DNA of 6,364 nt from NCBI GenBank assembly GCA_030044075.1, contig JASHWM010000218.1:1-6364 (forward strand). Direction: 5' to 3'. Below, in pieces: positions 1 through 5,284 of the stretch (its first letter is position 1; each line of letters opens with the position of its first letter). The position numbers and the translations under genes were made by a program. The notes beneath the pieces are model-generated. The model was not told the DNA's origin, did not search any database, and worked only from the letters and a program-made list of their open reading frames with translations. The stretch is from Candidatus Rhabdochlamydia sp. GTDB lineage: Bacteria; Chlamydiota; Chlamydiia; Chlamydiales; Rhabdochlamydiaceae.

Positions 1-687
1 TTGATAAAAACCAGCCCCTCCAACTTCTAGAAAATGATATCCTGGAAATTCAAATTCACGAGAAAAAGCAATTCCTACTGAAGTTTCGTAAGAACCTCTT
101 CCTAGGGCATCGGTTTTCATTTTTTTCGGATTGAGGCGCTCGTATTTTCCCGTAGGAAAATTTTCTCTAATGTAGAACCGAAGCGACGGTGTCAAAAAGT
201 AAGAATTTTCAGTGAACTTATATAGTTGAAAAGTTGTTTGCAAACGCGTATCCCCAAACCCTGTCGATGAAACGCCATCCTGATGTTGATATCTCCCTTC
301 TGCTCTCACCTGGAAGTCCATGAAATTGGTAATACCCGTTTCAATGGACAATCTTTCGAAAATTTGCATCAGGACAGGTGAAGATATTGCCTTCCAGTTT
401 TTGTCAAACTTTTCAAAATTTCTTCTTGCTTCTGTGAAAACCTTTATGCTGACACGGCCTAGTGGGGTTATATAAGCAGATGGGGAAAAAATAGAGCCCA
501 CGCTCCATGGAATAACCTCAGGATAGATCTTTTTCATTCGTTCAACGACGATCCTGGCTTCTTCTTCGGGCGTTAGAATTTCATTTTGTGAGAAAGAAAA
601 AAAAGGTTGGAGAGAAGTCAGAATGACCCCAAACTGGCATAATTTTCTAAATTTTGCTGATACCTTTATAAAAAATACTTCAATCAA
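1..687 (-). CDS. Outer-membrane beta-barrel protein (Phenol_MetA_deg/transporter-like), 5' part only
   Basis: The minus strand is open for 229 codons from a TTG at 687-685 to the left edge, where the gene is cut off. An in-frame TAA lies five codons upstream, and no ATG or GTG occurs before the putative signal peptide, so TTG is the best start; no clear ribosome binding site is visible. The N-terminus (IKVSAKFRKLCQFGVILTSL) has basic residues then a hydrophobic run, consistent with a signal peptide ending near residue 34. The mature part begins LTPEEEARIVVERM and then shows alternating aromatic/polar strands. The motifs FGDTRLQTTFQLY, PTGKYERLNPKK and GRGSYETSVGIAFSREF resemble the 'MetA-pathway of phenol degradation' barrel family, which from memory is common in Legionella-like and chlamydia-like bacteria. 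Substrate is unknown. Neighbours give no functional hint. Reading frame and coding nature are solid; the family assignment is from motif memory. Confidence 0.65.
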   Translation of the reverse strand, partial: MIEVFFIKVSAKFRKLCQFGVILTSLQPFFSFSQNEILTPEEEARIVVERMKKIYPEVIPWSVGSIFSPSAYITPLGRVSIKVFTEARRNFEKFDKNWKAISSPVLMQIFERLSIETGITNFMDFQVRAEGRYQHQDGVSSTGFGDTRLQTTFQLYKFTENSYFLTPSLRFYIRENFPTGKYERLNPKKMKTDALGRGSYETSVGIAFSREFEFPGYHFLEVGGAGFYQ

Positions 688-829
688 GTCGTGTTCGCTT
701 TAGTTTGAATGAATCAATTGAACTTTTTTTAGAAATTTTTCAACAACAAAAAAATAAATGACTGGTAATAAATGATATGAAAAAATTCGGACGCGGTCGC
801 AACGAATTCGAACTTTTTCTCAGATCCCA

Positions 830-994
830 ATGGAAATAAAAATTCCATGCCATCAAGCGTTGCCAATCTATCAGATATTGACTCCAAAAATCAAAGAGCT
901 GAAAGCTTTGGGATTGTCTAATGCAGAAATAGCTTTTAGATTGCAAATCAACAGGAAAACGATTCGAAAGGTCTTTACAAAAGATCCTTTTTAA
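830..994 (+). CDS. Small helix-turn-helix ORF, possible recombinase/transposase C-terminal remnant
   Basis: An ATG at 830 opens 54 codons ending in TAA. Residues 21-49 read IKELKALGLSNAEIAFRLQI then NRKTIRKVF, a textbook helix-turn-helix of the type found at the ends of serine recombinases and the starts of some transposases (leucine-rich first helix, 'GLS..EIA' turn, 'NRKTIRK' recognition helix). No Shine-Dalgarno sequence precedes the ATG. The frame stays open upstream to about 776 without another ATG, and translates there as IRTRSQRIRTFSQIP, so the ORF may be the tail of a larger broken gene rather than a complete protein. It ends ten bases before the -35 box of the abiE promoter. It could alternatively be a tiny regulator of abiE. 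The helix-turn-helix call is firmer than the origin or the claim that it is expressed. Confidence 0.4.
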   Translation: MEIKIPCHQALPIYQILTPKIKELKALGLSNAEIAFRLQINRKTIRKVFTKDPF

Positions 995-1003
995 GAAAAA
1001 AAA

Positions 1004-1031
1004 TTGACATTTTTAACTCGCAACATATTAA
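1004..1031 (+). promoter_or_regulatory. Putative sigma-70 promoter for the abiE operon
   Basis: A perfect -35 box TTGACA (1004-1009) is followed after 16 bases by TATTAA (1026-1031), four of six matches to the -10 consensus. Transcription would start near 1038 and give a leader of about 50 nt containing the inverted repeat at the start codon. A second, weaker pair, TTGCAA (1043-1048) and TATAAA (1067-1072) with an 18-base spacer, would place the -10 inside that repeat and leave only a very short leader. Both drive the antitoxin-protease gene and, through it, the toxin gene. Confidence 0.5.
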
Positions 1032-1055
1032 AAATTAGAATCTTGCAATAATAGT

Positions 1056-1090
1056 TGCATAAAAGTTATAAAAATTATAACATTTATGCA
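1056..1090. repeat. 35-bp near-perfect inverted repeat at the abiEi start, probable autoregulatory operator
   Basis: Arm TGCATAAAAGTTATAA (1056-1071) and arm TTATAACATTTATGCA (1075-1090) are reverse complements except for one A/A mismatch (1064 against 1082), separated by AAA. The inner 7-bp arms are perfect. The repeat covers the weaker -10 candidate and ends on the A of the start codon at 1090. AbiEi antitoxins of known systems repress their own operons by binding inverted repeats upstream, so this is the natural operator. In mRNA starting near 1038 it would also fold into a hairpin reaching the AUG, and no Shine-Dalgarno sequence is present, so it may limit translation too. The structure is seen directly; both functions are inferred. 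Confidence 0.6.
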
Positions 1091-2508
1091 TGAACAAGAA
1101 AGATAAACTTTTTGAGATAGCAGACAGACAACAAGGCTACTTCACCTCTCAGCAAGCGGAAGAATGCGGATTTTCTCGCTCTAATTTTTATCTAAAAATC
1201 CGTTCTGGCGAGTGGGCCAAGGAGCTTAGAGGAATTTACAAGCTCGTCAATTATCCTGTCACTGATCGTTCTGAATTAGTATTGTGGATGTTGTGGAGCC
1301 GAGGAAGAAAAGGGCTACCTCAAGGGATTTGGTCCCATGAAACAGCATTAGATATCCACGAGCTTTCTGATGTGATGCCTTCAAAAATGCACATGTCCGT
1401 GCCTGAGGGTTTTAGAAGAGGTGTTGCATTTCCCAAGAATTTGCATCTTCATTTTGTCGATATTCCGAAATCCGATGTGGAAGAAAGACAGGGGTATCGA
1501 GTTACGACGCCACTTCGTACTCTTATCGACATCATACAAGAAGGTAAAATCGCGAATCAACATATCGCTCTAGCAATAAAAGAAGTATTGAAAAGAGGAC
1601 TTGCCACGACCCAAGAAGTACAAAAGATTTCAGAATGGGCCAAGTCGATTGGAAAAATTGAAATAAGCGAAATCATTGCAAAAAGCATAGATGACATATG
1701 GAAAAAAGCAAACAGTCTATTGGCTGATTTTGGTCGTATGGCAGAACCTTACACTGTCGGGCTTGCGTTTGGCGATGAAGGAGGCCCACCATTTGGAACA
1801 GCGGTTTTAATCGAGCATAAATCTAAATTTTTTCTTCTTACTGCTTGCCATGTTGCAAGAGCTCTGAAAAAGGCCAAAGCTGTTCGGTTAATTTTAAGAT
1901 TTGATGAGTTCCGAAGAGCGTATCCTTCTCGTATGCCAGAAGAGTTTAAGCTCATGGAATGGGATCTTACCTTTGATGAAAACACGCTTAATAGCCAAGA
2001 GCGTATTTTTTCAAAGCATCCCAAGGATTTAGCCATCATTTATCCAACCCAGAGAATAATAGCAATTCTTAAAGAGTTTAAATCATTTTATAAGATTTCA
2101 GACCAACCTGATTTCTCTACACGAGATGCTTTCATTTCTTTGGGAGGCATTGGATTTGAATTATCTGCTGATCACACGACTTGCCATCTTAATATTGGAC
2201 CGTGGGGCTTTGTTGCTGCAGATCATAAAGAATTTACGGAAGTTGACTATATAGTTTGCCCCGTCAGCAATAACACCCACGAAATAAGAAGTTTTGGAAA
2301 AAAGCCAATCCCTACATTCGAAGGGTTAAGTGGAGGTGGGCTATGGAAGTGTACAGATAAGAAAGTAATTCTCATGGGCATTGCTATCGCGCAAGACCCT
2401 AAAGGATATGATAAAGAATTAGGCTTAAGAAATGTCTACTTCCATGGACCAAAATCAATACACATCGCGCTCGCAACTTTGGATGAGGAGCTAGGACATT
2501 ATGAGTAG
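1090..2508 (+). CDS. AbiEi-type antitoxin fused to a trypsin-like serine protease domain
   Basis: The protein has 472 residues and no signal peptide, so it is cytoplasmic. Residues 1-50 form the AbiEi winged-helix DNA-binding region (QQGYFTSQQAEECGFSRSNF, ELRGIYKL). Residues 51-180 are the conserved AbiEi antitoxin region, with SHETALDIHELSDVMPSKMH and GYRVTTPLRTLIDI. Ordinary AbiEi proteins are roughly 190-290 residues long and lack the next part. After a short linker, residues 220-472 carry chymotrypsin-fold signatures in the right order and spacing: GTAVLI then FFLLTACHV (catalytic His254), HPKDLAIIYP (Asp313) and FEGLSGGGLWK (Ser414 with the oxyanion glycine). The frame is uninterrupted, so this is a true fusion in the sequence as given. 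The ATG at 1090 is preferred because the family N-terminus starts there; the ATG at 1086 is in another frame. It is co-transcribed with the AbiEii toxin eight bases downstream. Protease activity, substrate and role in the toxin-antitoxin pair are unknown. The domain calls are confident; the gene name abiEi would describe only the N-terminal half. Confidence 0.88.
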   Translation: MNKKDKLFEIADRQQGYFTSQQAEECGFSRSNFYLKIRSGEWAKELRGIYKLVNYPVTDRSELVLWMLWSRGRKGLPQGIWSHETALDIHELSDVMPSKMHMSVPEGFRRGVAFPKNLHLHFVDIPKSDVEERQGYRVTTPLRTLIDIIQEGKIANQHIALAIKEVLKRGLATTQEVQKISEWAKSIGKIEISEIIAKSIDDIWKKANSLLADFGRMAEPYTVGLAFGDEGGPPFGTAVLIEHKSKFFLLTACHVARALKKAKAVRLILRFDEFRRAYPSRMPEEFKLMEWDLTFDENTLNSQERIFSKHPKDLAIIYPTQRIIAILKEFKSFYKISDQPDFSTRDAFISLGGIGFELSADHTTCHLNIGPWGFVAADHKEFTEVDYIVCPVSNNTHEIRSFGKKPIPTFEGLSGGGLWKCTDKKVILMGIAIAQDPKGYDKELGLRNVYFHGPKSIHIALATLDEELGHYE

Positions 2509-2563
2509 ACGACCTAATGATCACCTCCATCAAGAAAAAACTAAAAATGAATACAATTTTTAA
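2501..2563 (+). other. Short overlapping reading frame with the best-placed Shine-Dalgarno, possible coupling peptide
   Basis: The ATG at 2501 overlaps the end of the antitoxin-protease gene (ATGAGTAG) and lies ten bases after a GAGGAG (2485-2490), the only good Shine-Dalgarno at this junction. Its frame encodes just 20 residues, beginning MSRRPNDHLHQEKTK, and stops at 2561-2563. It is not in the toxin frame. It could deliver ribosomes that re-initiate on the toxin ATGs at 2517 or 2547, or it may be chance, since the GAGGAG also encodes two glutamates of the upstream protein. Confidence 0.2.
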
Positions 2564-3395
2564 AACATCAACAGATTTCAGAAAAAGCTTGGAAGCAAGG
2601 CTTCAAATAATAGCAACCAAATCTGGGGAAGATCTTCAACGTCTTCGCCGCAAGGTAGCTTTTGATAGATTTTTAGCTAGAATTTTTTCTCAAAAGCAGT
2701 CTGACTTTCTATTGAAAGGTGGATATGCAATGGAGCTACGTATTGCACAAGCTAGGGCAACAAAAGACATTGATCTCACTTGCATTCGCAGGATTAAAAA
2801 TGAAGATGAGCTTCTTGCTGAGTTAATGCTGCAAGAGCTGCAGGAATTAGCACGTATAGATCTGAGGGATCATTTCATTTATCAAGTTGGACGTGCTCAA
2901 ATTGACCTACAGAATGCTCCTTATGGAGGTGCACGCTATCCTGTATCAGCATTGATTGACGGTAAGCTATTCGTTAGGTTTCAACTTGATGTAGGAGGTG
3001 ATGTTATCGTCGATAGCATCGAGAATATTCGAGGAATTGATTGGCTTGGGTTTTGTGGAATTCCTTCGCCGACTATTTCGATGATTTCTGTAGAGCAGCA
3101 ATTTGCAGAAAAGCTACACGCTTACACGCTTCCTTATGATGACAAGGTCAATTCACGTGTTAAAGATCTCATCGACATGATCCTACTTCTAAAAATGAAA
3201 GATCTACAGTCTGAAAATGTTCTTATTGCGCTGCAAAAGGTATTTAAAGTTCGAGACACTCATCCTCTTCCAGTTAAATTAATCGATCCTCCAAATGAAT
3301 GGCAAACACAATTCGTCGCTCTTGCAGCCGAATGTGGACTTCAACAGGATATGAAAGGAGGCTTTGAAAAAGTAGTTCATTTTTATGAAAAATGA
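2517..3395 (+). CDS. abiEii: AbiEii-family nucleotidyltransferase toxin
   Basis: This is the toxin of a type IV toxin-antitoxin pair, a DNA polymerase beta-fold nucleotidyltransferase. Characterised relatives transfer nucleotides and inhibit growth; M. tuberculosis MenT3 modifies tRNA acceptor ends. Family motifs are intact: LLKGGYAMELR with the KGG of motif I (residues 67-69), TKDIDL with the paired acidic residues Asp84 and Asp86, FQLDVGG with the third acidic residue Asp158, and motif IV AEKLHAY...SRVKDLIDM with Lys199 and Asp217. Length (292 residues) is normal. The stretch FRKSLEARLQ...LQRLRRKVAFDRFLARIF matches the usual N-terminal helices of this subfamily. The start is uncertain. ATG 2517 adds MITSIKKKLK, while ATG 2547 gives MNTIFKTSTDFRKS, closer to the usual N-terminus; neither has a good Shine-Dalgarno. 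Translation probably depends on coupling to the upstream gene, whose stop lies eight bases before 2517. Confidence 0.9.
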   Translation: MITSIKKKLKMNTIFKTSTDFRKSLEARLQIIATKSGEDLQRLRRKVAFDRFLARIFSQKQSDFLLKGGYAMELRIAQARATKDIDLTCIRRIKNEDELLAELMLQELQELARIDLRDHFIYQVGRAQIDLQNAPYGGARYPVSALIDGKLFVRFQLDVGGDVIVDSIENIRGIDWLGFCGIPSPTISMISVEQQFAEKLHAYTLPYDDKVNSRVKDLIDMILLLKMKDLQSENVLIALQKVFKVRDTHPLPVKLIDPPNEWQTQFVALAAECGLQQDMKGGFEKVVHFYEK

Positions 3396-3432
3396 GAGCT
3401 TGTAAAAACAAAAAAGGAATTTTAGATTAGTG

Positions 3433-3458
3433 AAGCCTATATAGTACATATATGGCTT
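3433..3458. repeat. A/T-rich hairpin downstream of abiEii
   Basis: AAGCCTATAT pairs with ATATATGGCTT, giving about ten base pairs with one bulged T and the loop AGTAC. It lies 38 bases after the toxin stop. It is not followed by a T run in either useful direction, so it is not a standard intrinsic terminator; it could be an mRNA 3'-end stabiliser or part of a recombination site. Confidence 0.35.
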
Positions 3459-3466
3459 ACGCGGTA

Positions 3467-3505
3467 TCGAATCCCTTGTTCTCCTTGAGAAGAACAAGGG
3501 TTCGA
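3467..3505. repeat. Strong 39-bp inverted repeat between abiEii and tRNA-Ser
   Basis: CCCTTGTTCT (3473-3482) and AGAACAAGGG (3491-3500) are perfect 10-bp arms around the 8-base loop CCTTGAGA. The flanks TCGAA (3467-3471) and TTCGA (3501-3505) extend the stem by five more pairs, with one bulged T at 3472. The tRNA-Ser and abiE transcripts converge here, so a bidirectional transcription block or a processing site would make sense. The T run typical of intrinsic terminators is missing on both sides. The outer arms resemble tRNA T-arm sequence (GGGTTCGAAT), which hints at a tRNA-derived or attachment-site origin. Confidence 0.5.
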
Positions 3506-3519
3506 ATTGGTCTCTACGT

Positions 3520-3606
3520 CGGAGGAGGTGGGATTCGAACCCACGATACGTTTTCACGTATACACGCTTTCCAAGCGTGCTCCATCGGCCACTTGGACAC
3601 TCCTCC
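3520..3606 (-). tRNA. tRNA-Ser (anticodon GGA)
   Basis: Read on the minus strand, all arms of a class II tRNA are present. The acceptor GGAGGAG (3606-3600) pairs with CTCCTCC (3527-3521), with discriminator G at 3520. The D-arm is TCCAAGTGGCCGATGGA. The anticodon stem CACGC/GCGTG encloses the loop TTGGAAA, with anticodon GGA at 3572-3570. A long variable arm, ATACGT-GAAA-ACGTAT, is typical of serine tRNA. The T-arm is GTGGG-TTCGAAT-CCCAC. CCA is not encoded; the bases after the discriminator are ACG, so a CCA-adding enzyme is required. It reads UCC and UCU codons. It converges with the abiE operon and diverges from znuA. Confidence 0.97.
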
Positions 3607-3620
3607 AGAAAGATTGGAGC

Positions 3621-3649
3621 AATTTAACGAAAAACTGGATAACTGACAA
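3621..3649 (-). promoter_or_regulatory. Putative promoter of the tRNA-Ser gene
   Basis: On the minus strand, TTGTCA (3649-3644, five of six to consensus) is followed after 17 bases by TAAATT (3626-3621, four of six). Transcription would start near 3614, about eight bases before the tRNA 5' end, as expected for a short-leader tRNA transcript. Confidence 0.5.
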
Positions 3650-3660
3650 GATTTTAATGG

Positions 3661-3717
3661 TTGCAAAAAAAGTCAGAGTAGAGGGATGATCCTTACTTCA
3701 TAAGATTCTTTTTATTT
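3661..3717 (+). promoter_or_regulatory. Upstream region of the znu operon, weak promoter and small palindrome
   Basis: This region must carry the znu promoter if the operon has its own, but no strong match is visible. The best pair is TTGCAA (3661-3666) and GATGAT (3685-3690) with an 18-base spacer, four of six matches each. A quasi-palindrome, AGGGATGATCCTT (3682-3694, core GGAT-G-ATCC), overlaps the proposed -10 and could bind a metal-responsive repressor of the Zur/Fur or DtxR type; it is too short to be convincing. No Shine-Dalgarno is seen before the znuA ATG. Confidence 0.22.
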
Positions 3718-4584
3718 ATGCGTTTATTATTTAAAGTCTTAATTCCCTTCGTTTTAATTTTGCTTGCTTCTTGCGAAAAACAGGCGCCATCTACGCATCC
3801 TGCTTCCGTTGTTGTCAGCATTCCCCCTTATGCCTATATCGTAAAAAAAATTGCAGGCGATACAGTTCAAGTCCAAACCGCTGTGCCAGCAGGCAGCAAT
3901 CCTCATGTCTTTGAACCCAAACCTTCTGATTTGAGCGTTCTGCAAAACGTTAAAGTGTTTGTTTGCATTGGCGAAACCTTTGAAAAAAAGATTGTACGGA
4001 TTTTAGAGAAAAAAAATTCCGACCTCATTCTTGTCGATCTATCTGGCGACGCAAGCATCTCTCATACGCATCACTGCTCGCACCACCATGACCATACTTC
4101 CAAAGACCTCCATTTTTGGCTCAGTCCCAAAATTGTCCAAAAGCAATCTGAGGGGATCGCTGCTTCTTTAATCCAGGCCTTTCCAGAGCATAAGGCCCTT
4201 TATCTGCAAAACCTCGGCCAGCTTCAAGCAGAGCTTGAAAAGGCCCACCTCGATGTCCAATCCCTTCTTTCCGATATGAAAGGCCATTCCATTTTAGCAT
4301 CACATGCGGCTTTTGCTTATTTTTGCAAAGAATACAACCTCGAACAGTTCGCCATCGAATTTGATGGCAAAGACCCACTGCCCAAGCAAATCACAAGCAT
4401 CATCGAAACGGCCAAAAAAAGGTCTATCAGAACTATTATCAGCGAGCCCCAGCACAGCAGCAAAGGAGCCGCCGCCATTGCTAAAGAGCTGAATATTCCG
4501 ATCGTTGAACTAGACCCCTATCATGAAGATTACATCGCTAATCTACTCAACATCGCAAAGGTCATCGCACAAGAGTCTCCATGA
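3718..4584 (+). CDS. znuA: Zinc/manganese ABC transporter substrate-binding lipoprotein (ZnuA/TroA family)
   Basis: This protein captures a divalent metal, probably zinc, in the periplasm and delivers it to ZnuB. It is a cluster A-I (SBP_bac_9) binding protein of 288 residues. The N-terminus MRLLFKVLIPFVLILLASC is a lipoprotein signal with lipobox LASC, so Cys19 would be lipidated. Metal ligands expected for the family are present: His63 in NPHVFEP, His132 in LHFWLSP, His196 in SHAAFAYF and Asp266 in ELDPYHEDY. A histidine-rich loop (residues 116-126, seven His) sits between the first two ligands, as in zinc-specific members, which favours zinc over manganese. VVVSIPPYAYIVKKIAGDTV is the typical first strand and helix. 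Its stop overlaps the znuC start (ATGA), so the two are translationally coupled. The gene order matches CT415-CT417 of Chlamydia. The metal choice is inferred. Confidence 0.92.
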   Translation: MRLLFKVLIPFVLILLASCEKQAPSTHPASVVVSIPPYAYIVKKIAGDTVQVQTAVPAGSNPHVFEPKPSDLSVLQNVKVFVCIGETFEKKIVRILEKKNSDLILVDLSGDASISHTHHCSHHHDHTSKDLHFWLSPKIVQKQSEGIAASLIQAFPEHKALYLQNLGQLQAELEKAHLDVQSLLSDMKGHSILASHAAFAYFCKEYNLEQFAIEFDGKDPLPKQITSIIETAKKRSIRTIISEPQHSSKGAAAIAKELNIPIVELDPYHEDYIANLLNIAKVIAQESP

Positions 4585-5282
4585 AAAGGCAACCTCTCCT
4601 TCAGGTCAATAATGTCAGCTTTGGCTATGACAATCATCCCATTTTGGAAAATGTGACCTTGGATATTTTTCCAGGTGAATTTGTTGGCGTGTTCGGCCCA
4701 AACGGTGGAGGAAAAACGACTTTTCTAAAACTACTCGCAGGTCTTCTTGCGCCGACCAAAGGGAAAATTTCCCGAAAGAAATGTAAACAAGTCGGATATG
4801 TCCCGCAGTTTTCCAAATTCGATAGGCAGTTCCCTGTAACCGTCCTTGATATAGTTCTTATGGGATGCCTTTCCGACGTTTCTTTTTTTGGGACATTAGG
4901 CCAAGAGGTAAAAACGCGCGCTGAAGCAGCTCTTGAAAAAGTGGGTCTCTTAAGCAAAAAAAACGATCCTTTTGGAACACTTTCAGGAGGTCAGGCGCAA
5001 AGGGCCCTGATCGCCCGCGCAATTGTAAGCGAACCTGAGCTCCTCCTTCTTGATGAACCGACCGCAAGTGTGGACACAAAAGCCGAGAAAGAGATCTATC
5101 ACTTGCTGGAAACACTGAGCAAGCAGGAGATGACGATCATCATGGTCTCTCATGACCTCGAGGCTATTTTAGAAAAAGTCGAAAAAGTTTTCTGCGTACA
5201 AAGAACCATTACCGAATTAAAACCTTCGGAGGTGTGCAAACATTTTACTGCAGGCCTCTACCACATACCCCTTGTGCGTTAA
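4581..5282 (+). CDS. znuC: Zinc ABC transporter ATP-binding protein (ZnuC family)
   Basis: This cytoplasmic ATPase powers metal import through ZnuB. All ABC motifs are intact in 233 residues: Walker A GPNGGGKTT (39-47), Q-loop VPQ (Gln76), signature LSGGQ (134-138), Walker B LLLLDEP (154-160), D-loop SVD (163-165) and switch His191 in MVSHDLE. The segment QFPVTVLDIVLMGCL after the Q-loop is typical of metal-type (ZnuC/MntB) ATPases that contact ABC-3 permeases. The ATG overlaps the znuA stop by four bases, giving translational coupling; the znuB start follows its stop by two bases. The length is normal for the MntB/TroB-like branch and lacks the extra C-terminal segment of E. coli ZnuC. Confidence 0.94.
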   Translation: MKRQPLLQVNNVSFGYDNHPILENVTLDIFPGEFVGVFGPNGGGKTTFLKLLAGLLAPTKGKISRKKCKQVGYVPQFSKFDRQFPVTVLDIVLMGCLSDVSFFGTLGQEVKTRAEAALEKVGLLSKKNDPFGTLSGGQAQRALIARAIVSEPELLLLDEPTASVDTKAEKEIYHLLETLSKQEMTIIMVSHDLEAILEKVEKVFCVQRTITELKPSEVCKHFTAGLYHIPLVR

Positions 5283-5284
5283 CT

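Larger units (their letters stand above)
688..1089. other. A/T-rich intergenic region between divergent genes
   Basis: This 400-bp stretch separates the minus-strand barrel gene from the plus-strand abiE operon. It holds a short helix-turn-helix ORF, a promoter-like pair and a 35-bp inverted repeat, each listed separately. The part from 688 to about 775 is very rich in A and T runs with stops in all plus frames, and I see no convincing promoter for the barrel gene. A second short plus-strand ORF starts at ATG 777 and encodes 20 residues (MKKFGRGRNEFELFLRSQWK) before a stop at 837-839. Together with the downstream helix-turn-helix frame it looks like decayed coding DNA. Confidence 0.5.

Noticed and set aside
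740..946. 68-codon minus-strand ORF opposite the helix-turn-helix ORF
   Set aside because: Its peptide has no recognisable domain and is rich in F, S and W as expected for antisense A/T-rich DNA; the plus strand carries the meaningful motif.
804..3540. Direct repeat ATTCGAAC at 806-813 and 3533-3540 (in the tRNA-Ser T-arm) as att sites bounding the abiE module
   Set aside because: Only eight bases match, and the core TTCGAA also occurs at 355, 963 and 3501, so chance is a sufficient explanation.
3452..3689. Plus-strand ORFs across the tRNA region
   Set aside because: They run through the reverse complement of a complete tRNA-Ser gene and show no protein-like features. The peptide '[12 protein letters not shown]' is the familiar artefact of translating antisense tRNA.
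5234..5284. Longer znuB starting at GTG 5234
   Set aside because: It would overlap znuC by 49 bases, the GGAGG is one base from the GTG, and the extra residues (MQTFYCRPLPHTPCALT) do not look like a ZnuB N-terminus.
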